DNA of 52,050 nucleotides, from contig JAUCBJ010004247.1 in the NCBI GenBank assembly GCA_032718475.1, positions 1-52,050 on the forward strand. Reading direction: 5' to 3'. The position numbers were made by a program, and so were the translations under genes. Positions 1 through 9,822 of this stretch are shown here, piece by piece; positions within the stretch are counted from its first letter, which is position 1, and each line of letters starts with the position of its first letter. Source of the DNA: Nemertoderma westbladi (lineage: Eukaryota; Xenacoelomorpha; Nemertodermatida; Nemertodermatidae). The notes under the pieces were generated by a model that saw only the letters and a program-made list of their open reading frames with translations, was not told where the DNA came from and searched no databases.

Positions 1-1068
1 AGCCTATATTGCCTGGCCTCCTAGCAGCTCAGGCATGCCAATATAAATGTGTTGCTGTTTGCTGTGTATCACAGCCAGCTTGTGAATCAGTTTACCTTTT
101 ACCTGCCACAGTGTATGTCAGATTCAAACAATCTTCCTCATATTTTTATAAGGTTCAGCACATACTCACACCTCTCATCGATGTTACATCTACTGGTAAA
201 TAAACCACTGTAGGCCGAAATTCATAGTGTTTGAGTACGGTATTTTAGTTGTTTCAAGTTTCACACCTGCCAGGATTTCTTAATGAGGCATCCTTATTTT
301 AATTGTTAATTAGCTCACGAACGAAATTCACGAATTATATTGTAGGCCTAGTCTATACAGAAATTCTATGAAAATTCAATAAACGTACACATGTACAAAC
401 AGGCTGAACAATTAAATTATTAAAATATGTTATAAATAAATTTACATACGGTGACTAAATATTACCGGACTAAGACCGGACTCAATATTATCTTATTCTT
501 ATTAACTTGTAAGGGTTTAATTTATGATATATTTAAAATAGTATGTTACTTTAAATATAGTGTGATTACTTTTTATAATCTGCACCACAAATCTGCACTC
601 CTTTCATTTACTACTCTGGCATTTTGTACCCTAATTAAGAAAACTAAAATAAAGTTATGTTACGATTATTAATTTTATATTCTTTCTTTCTGACTGTCTG
701 CTACTTTCAGGCCACTGCTGCACTGTATCAATTCAATGTGATTTCACAAGAAAACATCAGTTACCGGTTACAGGCTAGATAGAAACCGAAACTATTATTA
801 ATAGTTAGGCCTACGCCCTACCAGCACGCCGCGCAAACACGAATCGTGAATCTCTCTGCAATACCAGTGATGTATGTATATTACATATAAATACCGAGTA
901 TTGCTGTATTAGGTTTAGGTTTTCTGGTTTTAGCCACTAATTTATTTTACGCGAACCTGTCACAGGCATCAGTGAGTGATTAATTATAACGCCTGTCGCA
1001 GTTTTTTGTAGCGTTCAGGCGTTATAATTATTCCAAATATTTTAGTATTATTGGTTAGTTAATCTGAA

Positions 1069-1135
1069 ATGGAGACGGAAGATAATGAAGTTGAGTACAC
1101 AGTAGAAGAGGAGGAGGAAGAAATGGAAGACGCAG
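1069..1135 (+). CDS. Titin-like gene, exon 1 (start codon, acidic N terminus)
   Basis: The exon starts at ATG with an in-frame TAA three codons upstream, so this is the first Met in its frame. It encodes an acidic stretch beginning METEDNEVEY and rich in Glu, and ends at CGCAG|gtatgg in phase 1. Joined to the acceptor at 3068/3069 it gives a clean Asp codon and runs straight into the first Ig domain. The start is inferred from the frame and splice fit; an upstream non-coding exon is possible because no promoter element stands out. Confidence 0.5.
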
Positions 1136-1799
1136 GTATGGGAGAATATATTATATTATTGTACAAATTATTGCAGTATTTGTACCGGGTAGCGTATTCC
1201 CAATCCTTTACACTACTAGGAACACCTCTAGCATTAACACCTGGGATTGGATAATAAGCTAATATTTGATTAGACGTTGAAATCATGTAAGGAATGGAGA
1301 GAGGGGTCGAACTGGTGTAAGGGTTTTACTTTTATACCCAGGTGGCAGGTAGAAAGTGTTCCAAACGCTGTAAGGAATGGGGAAAATGGGTGAAATGTAA
1401 GGAATATCTGTCTATCATGTCTATTAAACGGTTCATTGTCAGGTAACAGTAAAAATATATACGAATAACAATATACACAGTAGGCCTACATTTAGAGTGT
1501 AAATAGTGTTGTATAAGGAATCGTTTTACGGAGCATTCTCCTTGAGATTGTAATAATGAAGTAGTTTTATTGATAGGCCTATTTAATATTGAAATTTATT
1601 CATTTAATATTCATATTTAAAAGCATTTAACAATTTGTAAACATAAATGCTCCATAATGAAATAAACTCTTAATTTTTCAAATGTCCTTTAGAATTTGTT
1701 CGATTTTAATTTATGTTTATCGACAGGTTTCTATGGCGTTTTTTAGCGCGTCGAGTCATTTTTAGTTCATTTATTTTTTGTTTATTTTAGTTTTAGTTA

Positions 1800-2626
1800 G
1801 GTATTTTTGGTTGAAAGCGAATAATATTATCCCACTTTTCAAGAAGGGAGATCACACAGATCCATGTTCATATAATTACCGACCGGTCTCTCTTACTTGT
1901 ATATGTTGTAAAATTATGAAAACTTGCATTAAAAATGAAATTTTAGATTATTTACGTAAAAATAATATTATTACTAGGTCTCAGCACGATTTCGCCCAAG
2001 CATTTGACTATGTAGTACACTCGAAGTTATTATGTAAACTAGTTAGTTATGGTATAGGCGGTAAATTACTATAGATTGGTGCTTTTTTATCAGGTCGTAC
2101 TCAAAATGTCATACTGTAGTAGGCAACTCTTTTTCAAGCGAAACTAATGTTATATCAGGTACAGTTCAAGGAAGTGTCCTGGGGCCTTTATTGTACATAA
2201 ACGACTTGCCAGACGAATTTGGCTCCAACATTGTTTGTAAATTATTTGCAGATGATTTAAAGTTTTACAGCGAAAACTGTGAAGGGCAATCATTGTCATT
2301 GGCATGAATCAGTTGACTGGGCGACTAAGTGGCAAATTACAATTGCTGCCCATAAATGTCCAGTTCGTCATATTTCAACAAGTAGTACTGTAGTTCCATC
2401 CCATATCCATATGTGTTGTTTAACAAATTATTGCCAAGTGATGAGTCATGCAGAGATCTCGGAATTACAATTACTAGTAATTTAAAATTTGATTTATATT
2501 TTAGAGAGAAAGTTAAAAAGGCATTTAAAATAGTCAAAATGACTTTCCGATGTTTTTATACTTCGAATATAAAGGCTCTACTAACCGCTTACAAGGCTTA
2601 TGTGCGTCCATTACTTGAGTATTCTA
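1800..2626 (+). pseudogene. Decayed LINE reverse transcriptase (CR1/Jockey-like)
   Basis: Three plus frames show pieces of a LINE reverse transcriptase in the right order. First comes NNIIPLFKKGDHTDP with NYRPVSL, then an AQAFDYVVHSKLL remnant of motif A. Next are SGTVQGSVLGPLLYINDLP (motif B) and KLFADDLKFYS (motif C, FADD), and finally DLGITITSNLKF with KAYVRPLLEYST. The text jumps from SQHDF directly to AQAFD, so roughly 40 residues usually lying between are deleted. There are also in-frame stops and frameshifts. It is a dead intronic relic in intron 1 of the titin-like gene. Confidence 0.78.
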
Positions 2627-3005
2627 CACGCTTGACACTTGAACAAAGCCGCCTCCGCTTTGCAGGACATTGCTTTGGCCGTGACGAGCAGCCTGTGCAC
2701 AATATTGTGCTTATTGTGCTATTGTGCAGACTCGTGGAGAAAATAAGCATGGTGGACAGCGGATAGCTTTTGGCGGACAGCTTTCTTGAGACATTTCTTA
2801 AAGTACACTGTCCTTTGAAGATGCGGTAATCTCACAAAAAGATGTGGGTAGGGAGTTGTGGCGGCGCAATTTTTTTGACAACCCGGCTTAGTGTTCTTAA
2901 AGCACGCTCCATAGAACAGGCCAATTGAGGATTGCATTGTGGTGGCACAAATATTTTTGATAAGCCAGCATCTCAATGTGCAGCTTCAATGTAGCAGGCC
3001 GATTA
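2627..3005 (+). mobile_element. LINE 3'-end relic, copy 1
   Basis: It begins LTLEQSRLRFAGHCFGRDEQ, which matches the minus-strand fragment at 5213-5517 (LTLEQNRLRFAGHCFRREDQ). It runs into non-coding sequence containing two degenerate copies of the tail seen also at 5213-5310 and 35638-35735 (GTGGCGGTGCAAT, GACAAGCC, CAGCATGCCGAT). It abuts a different LINE relic upstream, so one inserted into or next to the other. Confidence 0.6.
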
Positions 3006-3068
3006 GATAGAGATAAATATATAGAGTAGGTTTTAATGATTTCTTAGCTCCACCCTCTTATTGTTTAG

Positions 3069-3223
3069 ACTCTCAGGCGCCTCTCATTGTCGAGAAGTTG
3101 GAACCGCAGGTTGTAAAGGAGGGTGACAAGGTATCGTTCCGGGCACGAGTTAGTGGAGACCCTCAACCTGATGTTACCTGGTTACTAGATGGTGAAGATG
3201 TCGATGATAATCAGGATTACGAG
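3069..3223 (+). CDS. Titin-like gene, exon 2 (first half of Ig domain 1)
   Basis: Acceptor ttgtttag|AC, donor GAG|gtagat, phase 1 in and phase 0 out. It encodes the A to C' part of an I-set Ig domain: APLIVEKLEP, then VKEGDKVSFRARVSGDPQP, then the conserved C-strand Trp in DVTWLLDGE. The first Cys of the Ig disulfide is replaced by Arg (FRARVSG), as in many intracellular titin-type Ig domains. The exon follows decayed LINE sequence and is followed by the 27-bp minisatellite. Confidence 0.72.
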
Positions 3224-3239
3224 GTAGATGTTGTAATAA

Positions 3240-3915
3240 CGCCATAGGGCCTACTGTAGGCCTATTAACTGTTGTACCGTATCAACTATTGTACCTACTG
3301 TAGGCCTATTAACTATTGTACCGTATGAACTATTGTACCTACTGTAGGCCTATTTACTATTGTACCTACTGTAGGCCTATTAACTATTGTACCGTATGAA
3401 CTATTGTACCTACTGTAGGCCTATTTACTATTGTACCTACTGTAGGCCTATTAACTATTGTACCTACTGTAGGCCTATTAACTATTGTACCTACTGTAGG
3501 CCTATTAACTATTGTACCTACTGTAGGCCTATTAACTGTTGTACCGTATCAACTATTGTACCTACTGTAGGCCTATTAACTATTGTACCGTATGAACTAT
3601 TGTACCTACTGTAGGCCTATTTACTATTGTACCTACTGTAGGCCTATTAACTATTGTACCTACTGTAGGCCTATTAACTATTGTACCTACTGTAGGCCTA
3701 TTAACTATTGTACCTACTGTAGGCCTATTAACTGTTGTACCGTATCAACTATTGTACCTACTGTAGGCCTATTTACTATTGTACCGTATTAACTATTGTA
3801 CCTACTGTAGGCCTATTAACTATTGTACCGTATCAACTATTGTACCGTATCAACTATTGTACCTACTGTAGGCCTATTAACTATTGTACCGTATTAACTA
3901 TTGTACCTACTGCTA
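3240..3915 (+). repeat. 27-bp minisatellite carrying TAGGCCTA
   Basis: Tandem copies of a 27-bp unit, ACTATTGTACCTACTGTAGG followed by CCTATTA, are mixed with a shorter unit in which ACCTACTGTAGGCCTA is replaced by ACCGTAT. A higher-order block of about 196 bp is repeated (3387 and 3583 begin the same long run). The array lies wholly in intron 2. The long open frames across it come from the 27-bp period and are not genes. Confidence 0.9.
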
Positions 3916-4219
3916 TGCCTATATGCTGTACTTGCATTGCAGACGAACGGTATTTTGTTGTGTTCTTTCTACATTGTGACATTATATTGATTGCACTTTC
4001 TGGATTTCAGGATTTGTGACAGTTTAACTAATATTATAAATATTCTTTATAAATATAATGTATGAGAATTGTTGTAGCAATTTATAAGGGATCACGTGAT
4101 TATCGGTTCATTTTAGGTGCACCAGAATTTCTGCTGTTTTATTTCAGTTTGCAGTTTAATAATATCAGGTTTTCAGAAAAAAACTAAGACAGAAGGGTTG
4201 ATACACACACATAGAAACC

Positions 4220-4319
4220 TAACTATTTTGTTTTACATATCGGACAGGTGGATGACCTTCACTCACTAACTATTTTGCTTTCCTATACAGATTGGACAGG
4301 TGGACGACCTCCACACCCT
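4220..4319 (+). repeat. Tandem duplication across the exon 3 splice acceptor
   Basis: Two adjacent units of about 47-52 bp each hold TAACTATTTTG, a pyrimidine tract and the start of exon 3. The upstream copy reads ATCGGACAGGTGGATGACCT and would still encode IGQVDDLHSLTI. Its acceptor has ACAT where the active copy has ACAG, so it cannot splice. A third TAACTAT follows inside the exon. Confidence 0.7.
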
Positions 4320-4433
4320 AACTATACCCACGGCTCGTCACGAAGATGTTGGCGATTTCCAAATAGTTGCGGAGAACGACTTCGGAAAGGCGATCAGCAG
4401 TGCCAGTCTACGATTTATTATCTCAAAGAGATT
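4291..4433 (+). CDS. Titin-like gene, exon 3 (second half of Ig domain 1)
   Basis: Acceptor tcctatacag|ATT, donor ATT|gtaagt, phase 0 in and phase 2 out. It encodes strands D to G of the Ig fold: LHTLTIPTARHEDVGDFQIV followed by AENDFGKAISSASL. The DVGDFQ motif takes the place of the usual D-x-G-x-Y/F tyrosine corner. A degenerate duplicate of its acceptor and first 36 bases lies immediately upstream (about 4220-4266). Confidence 0.75.
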
Positions 4434-4667
4434 GTAAGTTTCAATTACTCTTCTGTATGTAAATCATATTATAATATTAATATTATTATCAACATCAACC
4501 AAGTTCGACTACCCACTAGGAGAATAATAAAAGTTTATATGTTAGACAATGGTAATGCGATGAATTTCCTTTCATTCGATAATAACGTAATTTTCGTACG
4601 AGACAGAATGGCGGAAATGGATGTAAATCTAATATCGGCGAATTAATATCCGGTCTCTAAGTTAATA

Positions 4668-4689
4668 CCCCCCCCCCCCCCCCCCCCCC
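4668..4689 (+). repeat. Poly-C tract (22 C)
   Basis: An uninterrupted run of C in intron 3. The rest of the intron (4434-5212) is AT-rich and shows no gene. Confidence 0.9.
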
Positions 4690-5199
4690 TTTCGTCCCCT
4701 GGTCTTCTTTTATCGTGACGTTCTAAAATAGAGATAATGGAATATAATACTAAGAAGCATTCTATCATTGTTTTTTTATTGAATAATTTATTTTATTCTT
4801 TTACGCGCGAATATAAACAAAATCGGGAGAAAACGTTTGATTTTTTTCCCTAGGGTAAAAAATATACCCATAGGATTGCATTCAGTTTAAAATAATAAAA
4901 TAAAGTACGTAAATTTGAAATAATAATAATTATTTCCTGTTTTACAGTAATCTTTTTCATTTTTAAAACACTGGGAAGTACAAAGTAAAGTAAATCAATA
5001 TTCATACCAAAATTTCGGCAACTTTTAAGGTTAACAAAAATATTTATAAAAATTATATTACAAATATATTCATAACCCACAGACACAATAGTTAATTTTA
5101 AATATATTTTGACGAAAAGTAATTGAAGAAAAGTCAGAGAGAATAAAATTGTACGGAAGTGCCGCTGTGAAAATTATGGGACGAAAAGCCCTATAATGA

Positions 5200-5530
5200 C
5201 TTCAGTATGATACTAGGATCGACATGCTGCATTGCAGCTGCATTTTTAAGAATGCTGTGCCGGCTTATCGACAAAATTGCACCGCCACAACTACCTATCA
5301 CCCATGACATTTGTTAGATCATTCGCATCTTTAAGGCCAGTGTCCTTTAAGATGCGTCTCAAGAAAGTCATGGGCTGTCCACCATGCTTATTCACTCCAT
5401 GAGGCTGCCAAAGTACAAAATTATGCACTGGTTGGTCCTCACGGCGAAAGCAATGTCCTGCAAAGCGGAGGCGATTTTGTTCTAGTGTCAAGCTTGGGGG
5501 AACCAATGAGACACCTCCTTCAGTATGATA
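5200..5530 (-). mobile_element. 5'-truncated LINE insertion with 13-bp target duplication
   Basis: The body (5213-5517, minus strand) encodes LTLEQNRLRFAGHCFRREDQ, then PVHNFVLWQPHG and FLRRILKDTGLKDANDLTNVM. This is the usual C-terminal tail of a LINE reverse transcriptase, followed by a short 3' region ending GATCCTAGTA. The sequence CTTCAGTATGATA lies at both 5200-5212 and 5518-5530, a 13-bp target-site duplication. The insertion sits in intron 3, 36 bp before exon 4. The same tail occurs at 2627-3005 and 35638-35735. Confidence 0.8.
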
Positions 5531-5565
5531 TAATATGTAATTAACTATATGGCTGTTTTATTTAG

Positions 5566-6018
5566 ATCCAATGCGAGGATAGAAGATACTAAGATTACTT
5601 ACGAAGTTGAAGAGGAAATCCCGGAGCAGTACCACACCGAAGAGGCATCAGTAGCTGATGTTAATCAGTTGGAGACTTCCTATGATACAATAGAAGTGCT
5701 TTCGCACAAAGGTGGAGATAATGTTATGGTTGAGGAAGACCTCCAGATGTCTGTGAAGAGCAGTCAGGTCCACGAGGTATTTGCCGAGTACCAGGCGGTT
5801 GACGATGATGCCGCTGACACTGTGGTGGTTGTTCCCAGAGGAGGTGGTCCAGAGGTAACCGTCGATTTACCTAAGGGTGATACGGATAAGGATATGGTTG
5901 AGGAAGACTTCGTTGAGCAATCGGTTAAAAGCGACAAAGTACATGAGGTGTTTGCAGAGTTCCAGCCTGTTGACGCTCTAGAGGAATCTATAAGTTTTGC
6001 AAAAGATGTGGACAACAG
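5566..6018 (+). CDS. Titin-like gene, exon 4 (acidic linker with two repeats)
   Basis: Acceptor tttatttag|A, donor AACAG|gtataa, phase 2 in and out. The 151-residue product is acidic and contains no Ig fold. It carries two related segments: VEEDLQMSVKSSQVHEVFAE and, about 60 residues later, VEEDFVEQSVKSDKVHEVF, each followed by an aromatic-Gln-x-Val-Asp. Placed between Ig domains, the repeats are in the position of the alpha-actinin-binding Z-repeats of vertebrate titin; equivalence is inference only. The donor is 15 bp before a 19-base C tract. Confidence 0.68.
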
Positions 6019-6033
6019 GTATAATATTGCAAA

Positions 6034-6052
6034 CCCCCCCCCCCCCCCCCCC
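6034..6052 (+). repeat. Poly-C tract (19 C)
   Basis: A run of C just after the exon 4 donor of the titin-like gene. Confidence 0.9.
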
Positions 6053-6768
6053 ATCCCCCAGTACGTAGGCGCATGGCGGTATTGTCTGCTTATTATGATA
6101 ACCCGCTGCTATTCGCGTTCTAATTAATTAATATATCGTTATTATTGTACGTCACTCCCGCAAGTATAAACCCCATACGATCATTGGGTACCCAAGATGA
6201 CGCCATATGGTACGGAGTAAGACATGTGTGTTTGTTACAGTGGACGTCACTAGCACCTATAGTGTAGCAGCCAATGATGGCTACATGTGTAACGCTACTG
6301 GTTGTTACGTGGGGGTGGTGTCCCGAACAGATACGCCTCTGTGCCGCGCTATAATACGGGTTGATCGGTTTAGAGTTGCCCCACTCTTCTCCAGAATAAT
6401 ATAGTAAAATAGTTTTTTTAGTATTTGTTCGTTACTTTTCTTCAAAAATTCAAAAACACTAGTTAAAATTGTAAAGTCACGAAGAGAAATACTTTGCTAA
6501 AGTAGTTCGTGTCATAAGCACTTTTAATATCTCCACACATTCTGACATAAAATCTATAATAATTTTAATAATTAAAATATTGATTTTTAATGTCATTTAT
6601 TGTTTGTCATTATTAATATTTTAATAGAAATTATATATTTCTTTACTTTTCCATTGGAATTAATTGAGATTCCTCGTCTATTTATTGTATAGCATTTTTA
6701 GATTATATCACTTGGATATTCTACCAGTAGTGGTATGTAGGGCGTTGTCAGGGGCGAATTACTATATG

Positions 6769-6801
<33 letters not shown>

Positions 6802-8613
6802 AACAATCAAACAATGAAACTCAAGGAACTGATGTTGTTCAATATCCTTATTTGGGAATAGTGAATGCGGGCGCAAATAGTGATAATGCTCAGCCCAGTG
6901 GATTGTATTGTGATCATCGTATTGGAGTAGGATTTAATATAATTCCATTGTAAACTGGTGGTACATGTTTGTATTTTGCTTTAAATGATCCGGTTTAAAC
7001 TGGTTTTTACTCGAGTAGTGAGTGAGTGGATTGGCCATATTGTAGGGGTATTTTATTAAAGTTACTTTCGGGGTCACCCGATTATAATTTCCATTACATT
7101 GCTTTGGATTTTTTACAGTAAACAATATTTATTGCTAAACAATAAAGCTGCATTAACTCGGTTAATAGTTTGAAAGTTTAAATAAATTGGATCAGCATAA
7201 AATCTTAGTTTGAATAAAATAGTTTTTTTTTAATTTTTGAAATTAAGTAAAGAAAACCTTACCGGTCGGTCTTGCGTTGTGTTAATAGAAAACCGAACTC
7301 GTGCCAGCGTATGTCGCAGGCAATCTGTAATCGTCTGACGTCTGCTGTCAGCTGCTCAGTAAGCCGCGCATTTCGGCCCAGACTAGGTCTGGGAAGCAGC
7401 ACCACAAACTTAAGCTGGTTCATCACGTTTATGCTGGCTAATCAGAGACAAGCATCAGAGTGCCGTTAGTCTGTATATAATACAATCAGAAAGTTTCATG
7501 GAATAACATTGAAATATTGCGGAATAATTGTGGGGCCAGTGACCAGAGTCTGTCTGCCTCCGCCCCAGTGCCTGGCTATGGAATTGGGCCGACCCCCTGC
7601 CCCCTGCCAAGCTGCCGGTGTAGCATTTTAGTTAGTTCTAGGTAATTTACTTTATCGGTGAGGTATTTTTTTTACTTAACTTTTACTTAATAACTACCAA
7701 AACGATCTCCAAACTGCTCAAAGTAGGAATATTTGAAATATAATATTTTTTCGGTCTAAATTCCTGGGGCCAAAACCAAAGGCAGACTGAACTAATGTGA
7801 GGTATCACACCACACATCAGCCGAATTTATTGGGGAGGGCATGTTATTTGGAACATTTTAGAACTTTGGGGAACATGTTATTGGCAAGTTTCATAAATAT
7901 AATAAATTATGTTTCTAATATGAGCAACTTCGCCGACTATCCATATAGCACCATGCCAACCATCCCCAACTTACCTGGAATTCAGAATTGTGTTTGTTAA
8001 GTAGCCAATAAAAACCCAACAGTTTTTTTAAGGCAATTTCATTGGCATTTGAAAAGGTGTGTGTAAAGTTTCTTATTGGCTGATGTTGGTATGACGTTTG
8101 ACAGTAAGGTATTAACATGTACCACCAATAACCTTTATTAAAATGCCACAATTGCTTCCACTAATGCAGTAATAGTTCAAGTTCATATAGCTGTGTTGGT
8201 TACAGTAATTCCCCTGCGGTTATCATTGTATTACAATGAGTTACTACATACATTGCATTACAGTACTGCATTACAGTATCATTGAATAATACAGAAATGA
8301 ATGCATACCTTTTTTCACGACAGTGTTAGATTAATTGGTCCTAGTAATTAGTTTAATTAATACGCCTACCATACGTTCTTAGTTTTTTTTACACACTCAC
8401 ACTGCGACTGTGGACTGCATGCTGCACTGTAGCTGTAGGCTACGCTACAACTGCGAACTGTCGCACCCATCCATACATTGCAGCACAGCTGCCCTTTATA
8501 GTTTGTCGGTTTGTTAAGTTATCTACATTACACTACCATTTCTAATTATAAACAATTAATTGATTTATTATATAAATAATTAATAAATATATAAATAAAT
8601 TGTTGAATTCAAA
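6053..8613. other. Intron 4, left part: no gene seen
   Basis: AT-rich intron sequence upstream of the BHMT gene. It contains a GT dinucleotide run (6769-6796) and a moderately GC-rich stretch (about 7265-7470) that I cannot identify. Near 8395-8490 there are short imperfect hairpins built from CTGCACTGTAGCTGTAGGCT-like words. No convincing promoter motif for BHMT was identified. Confidence 0.5.
6769..6796 (+). repeat. (GT)n microsatellite
   Basis: Fourteen GT dinucleotides in a row inside intron 4. Confidence 0.9.
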
Positions 8614-9822
8614 ATGCCGAATAAAAAGGGTTTGATGGAACGTCTCAACACTGGTGTGGTTATCGGTGATGGGGGATTCGTGTTCGCTCTGGAGAAGCGC
8701 GGTTACGTGAAGGCGGGGCCGTGGACACCGGAAGCGACCGTGGAATACCCGGAAGCGGTGCGCGGACTCCATCGGGAGTTCCTACGCGCGGGAGCGGACG
8801 TCATGCAGACGTTCACGTTCTACGCGAGCGACGATAAACTCTCGAATCGGGGCAACGAATCGCTGGCGAAGCACAGCGGGGTCGCCGTGAACGAGGCGGC
8901 CTGCCGACTCGCGCGGGAGGTTGCGGACGAAGGCGACGCTCTGGTGGCGGGCGGGGTCAGTCAGACGCCGGGCTACATATCGGGGAACTCGAAAGCGGAA
9001 GTCCAAGCCATTGTGGAACGCCAGTTGCAGGTGTTTATTAAGAATAAAGTGGACTTTATGATATGCGAGTATTATGAGCATGTTGAGGAAGCTATCTGGC
9101 ATCTTGAGGTTGTTAAACGCTTGTATAAAGGTCCGGTTGTTGTTACTTTGTGTTGCGGCCCAGAGGGTGATATGCATGGGAAGCCGATAGGTGAATGCGG
9201 CGTGGCTTTAGCGAAGGCCGGAGCCGATGTTGTTGGGATTAACTGTCATTTCGATCCTTTCGTTACACTCGAAGGCTTGCGGTTGATGAAGGTGGCGTTG
9301 GATGCCGCAGGATTGAAGCCGCATCTGTGCGCCCAACCCCTGGGTTACATGACCCCGGACGCGACCGCTCAGGGGTTTATAGACCTCCCGGAGTTCCCCT
9401 TCGCGTTGGAACCCCGGATACTGACGCGGTGGGAGATGCAGCGCTACGCGCGGGAGGCCTACGATCTGGGCGTGCGCTACATCGGGGGTTGCTGCGGGTT
9501 CGAGGCGTACCACGTGCGCGCGATAGCGGAAGAGTTGTCCGCCGAGCGGGGGGGCGCGCGGGCCGCCGGCTCCGAGAAGCACGACCTCTGGGGCGGCGGA
9601 TTGGCGCAGCACACCAAGCCCTGGGTGCGCGCGCGCGCCCGCAAGGCCTATTGGGAGAAACTGAAGCCCAGCACCGGGAGGCCCCACTCTGCGTCGCTGT
9701 CGGTGCCAGACCAGTGGGGTGTCACCGCCGGTCACGAGTTGCTCAAACAGAAAGAAGCGGCGACAACCGACGCCGAGTTGAAGCAACTTTACAACGGCCG
9801 CGAGTCTGCTGTGAAACACTAA
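8614..9822 (+). CDS. BHMT: Betaine-homocysteine S-methyltransferase, single exon
   Basis: A cytosolic zinc enzyme that moves a methyl group from betaine to homocysteine, giving methionine and dimethylglycine. The 402-residue product is the normal family length (about 400). It shows the N-terminal [20 protein letters not shown] signature and [11 protein letters not shown]-like [15 protein letters not shown]. The three zinc cysteines are present: Cys211 in GINCHFD, and Cys293 and Cys294 in GGCCGFE. The C-terminal dimerisation arm [16 protein letters not shown] is also present. The ATG has an A-rich context (ttcaaaATG) and matches the family start. No intron interrupts it, whereas vertebrate BHMT genes have several. 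It lies on the same strand as, and inside intron 4 of, the titin-like gene. Codon choice is patchy: strongly GC-rich at about 8640-9025 and 9330-9700, AT-ending between. All catalytic features are intact, so I take it as functional. Confidence 0.95.
   Translation: MPNKKGLMERLNTGVVIGDGGFVFALEKRGYVKAGPWTPEATVEYPEAVRGLHREFLRAGADVMQTFTFYASDDKLSNRGNESLAKHSGVAVNEAACRLAREVADEGDALVAGGVSQTPGYISGNSKAEVQAIVERQLQVFIKNKVDFMICEYYEHVEEAIWHLEVVKRLYKGPVVVTLCCGPEGDMHGKPIGECGVALAKAGADVVGINCHFDPFVTLEGLRLMKVALDAAGLKPHLCAQPLGYMTPDATAQGFIDLPEFPFALEPRILTRWEMQRYAREAYDLGVRYIGGCCGFEAYHVRAIAEELSAERGGARAAGSEKHDLWGGGLAQHTKPWVRARARKAYWEKLKPSTGRPHSASLSVPDQWGVTAGHELLKQKEAATTDAELKQLYNGRESAVKH

Noticed and set aside
3387-4019. 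Plus-strand open frames made of NYCTYCRPI repeats
   Set aside because: They are pure translation of the 27-bp minisatellite, with no proper ATG context.
7272-7469. 65-codon frame in a GC-richer patch of intron 4
   Set aside because: There is no recognisable family, no splice sites that fit the neighbours, and no repeat partner.
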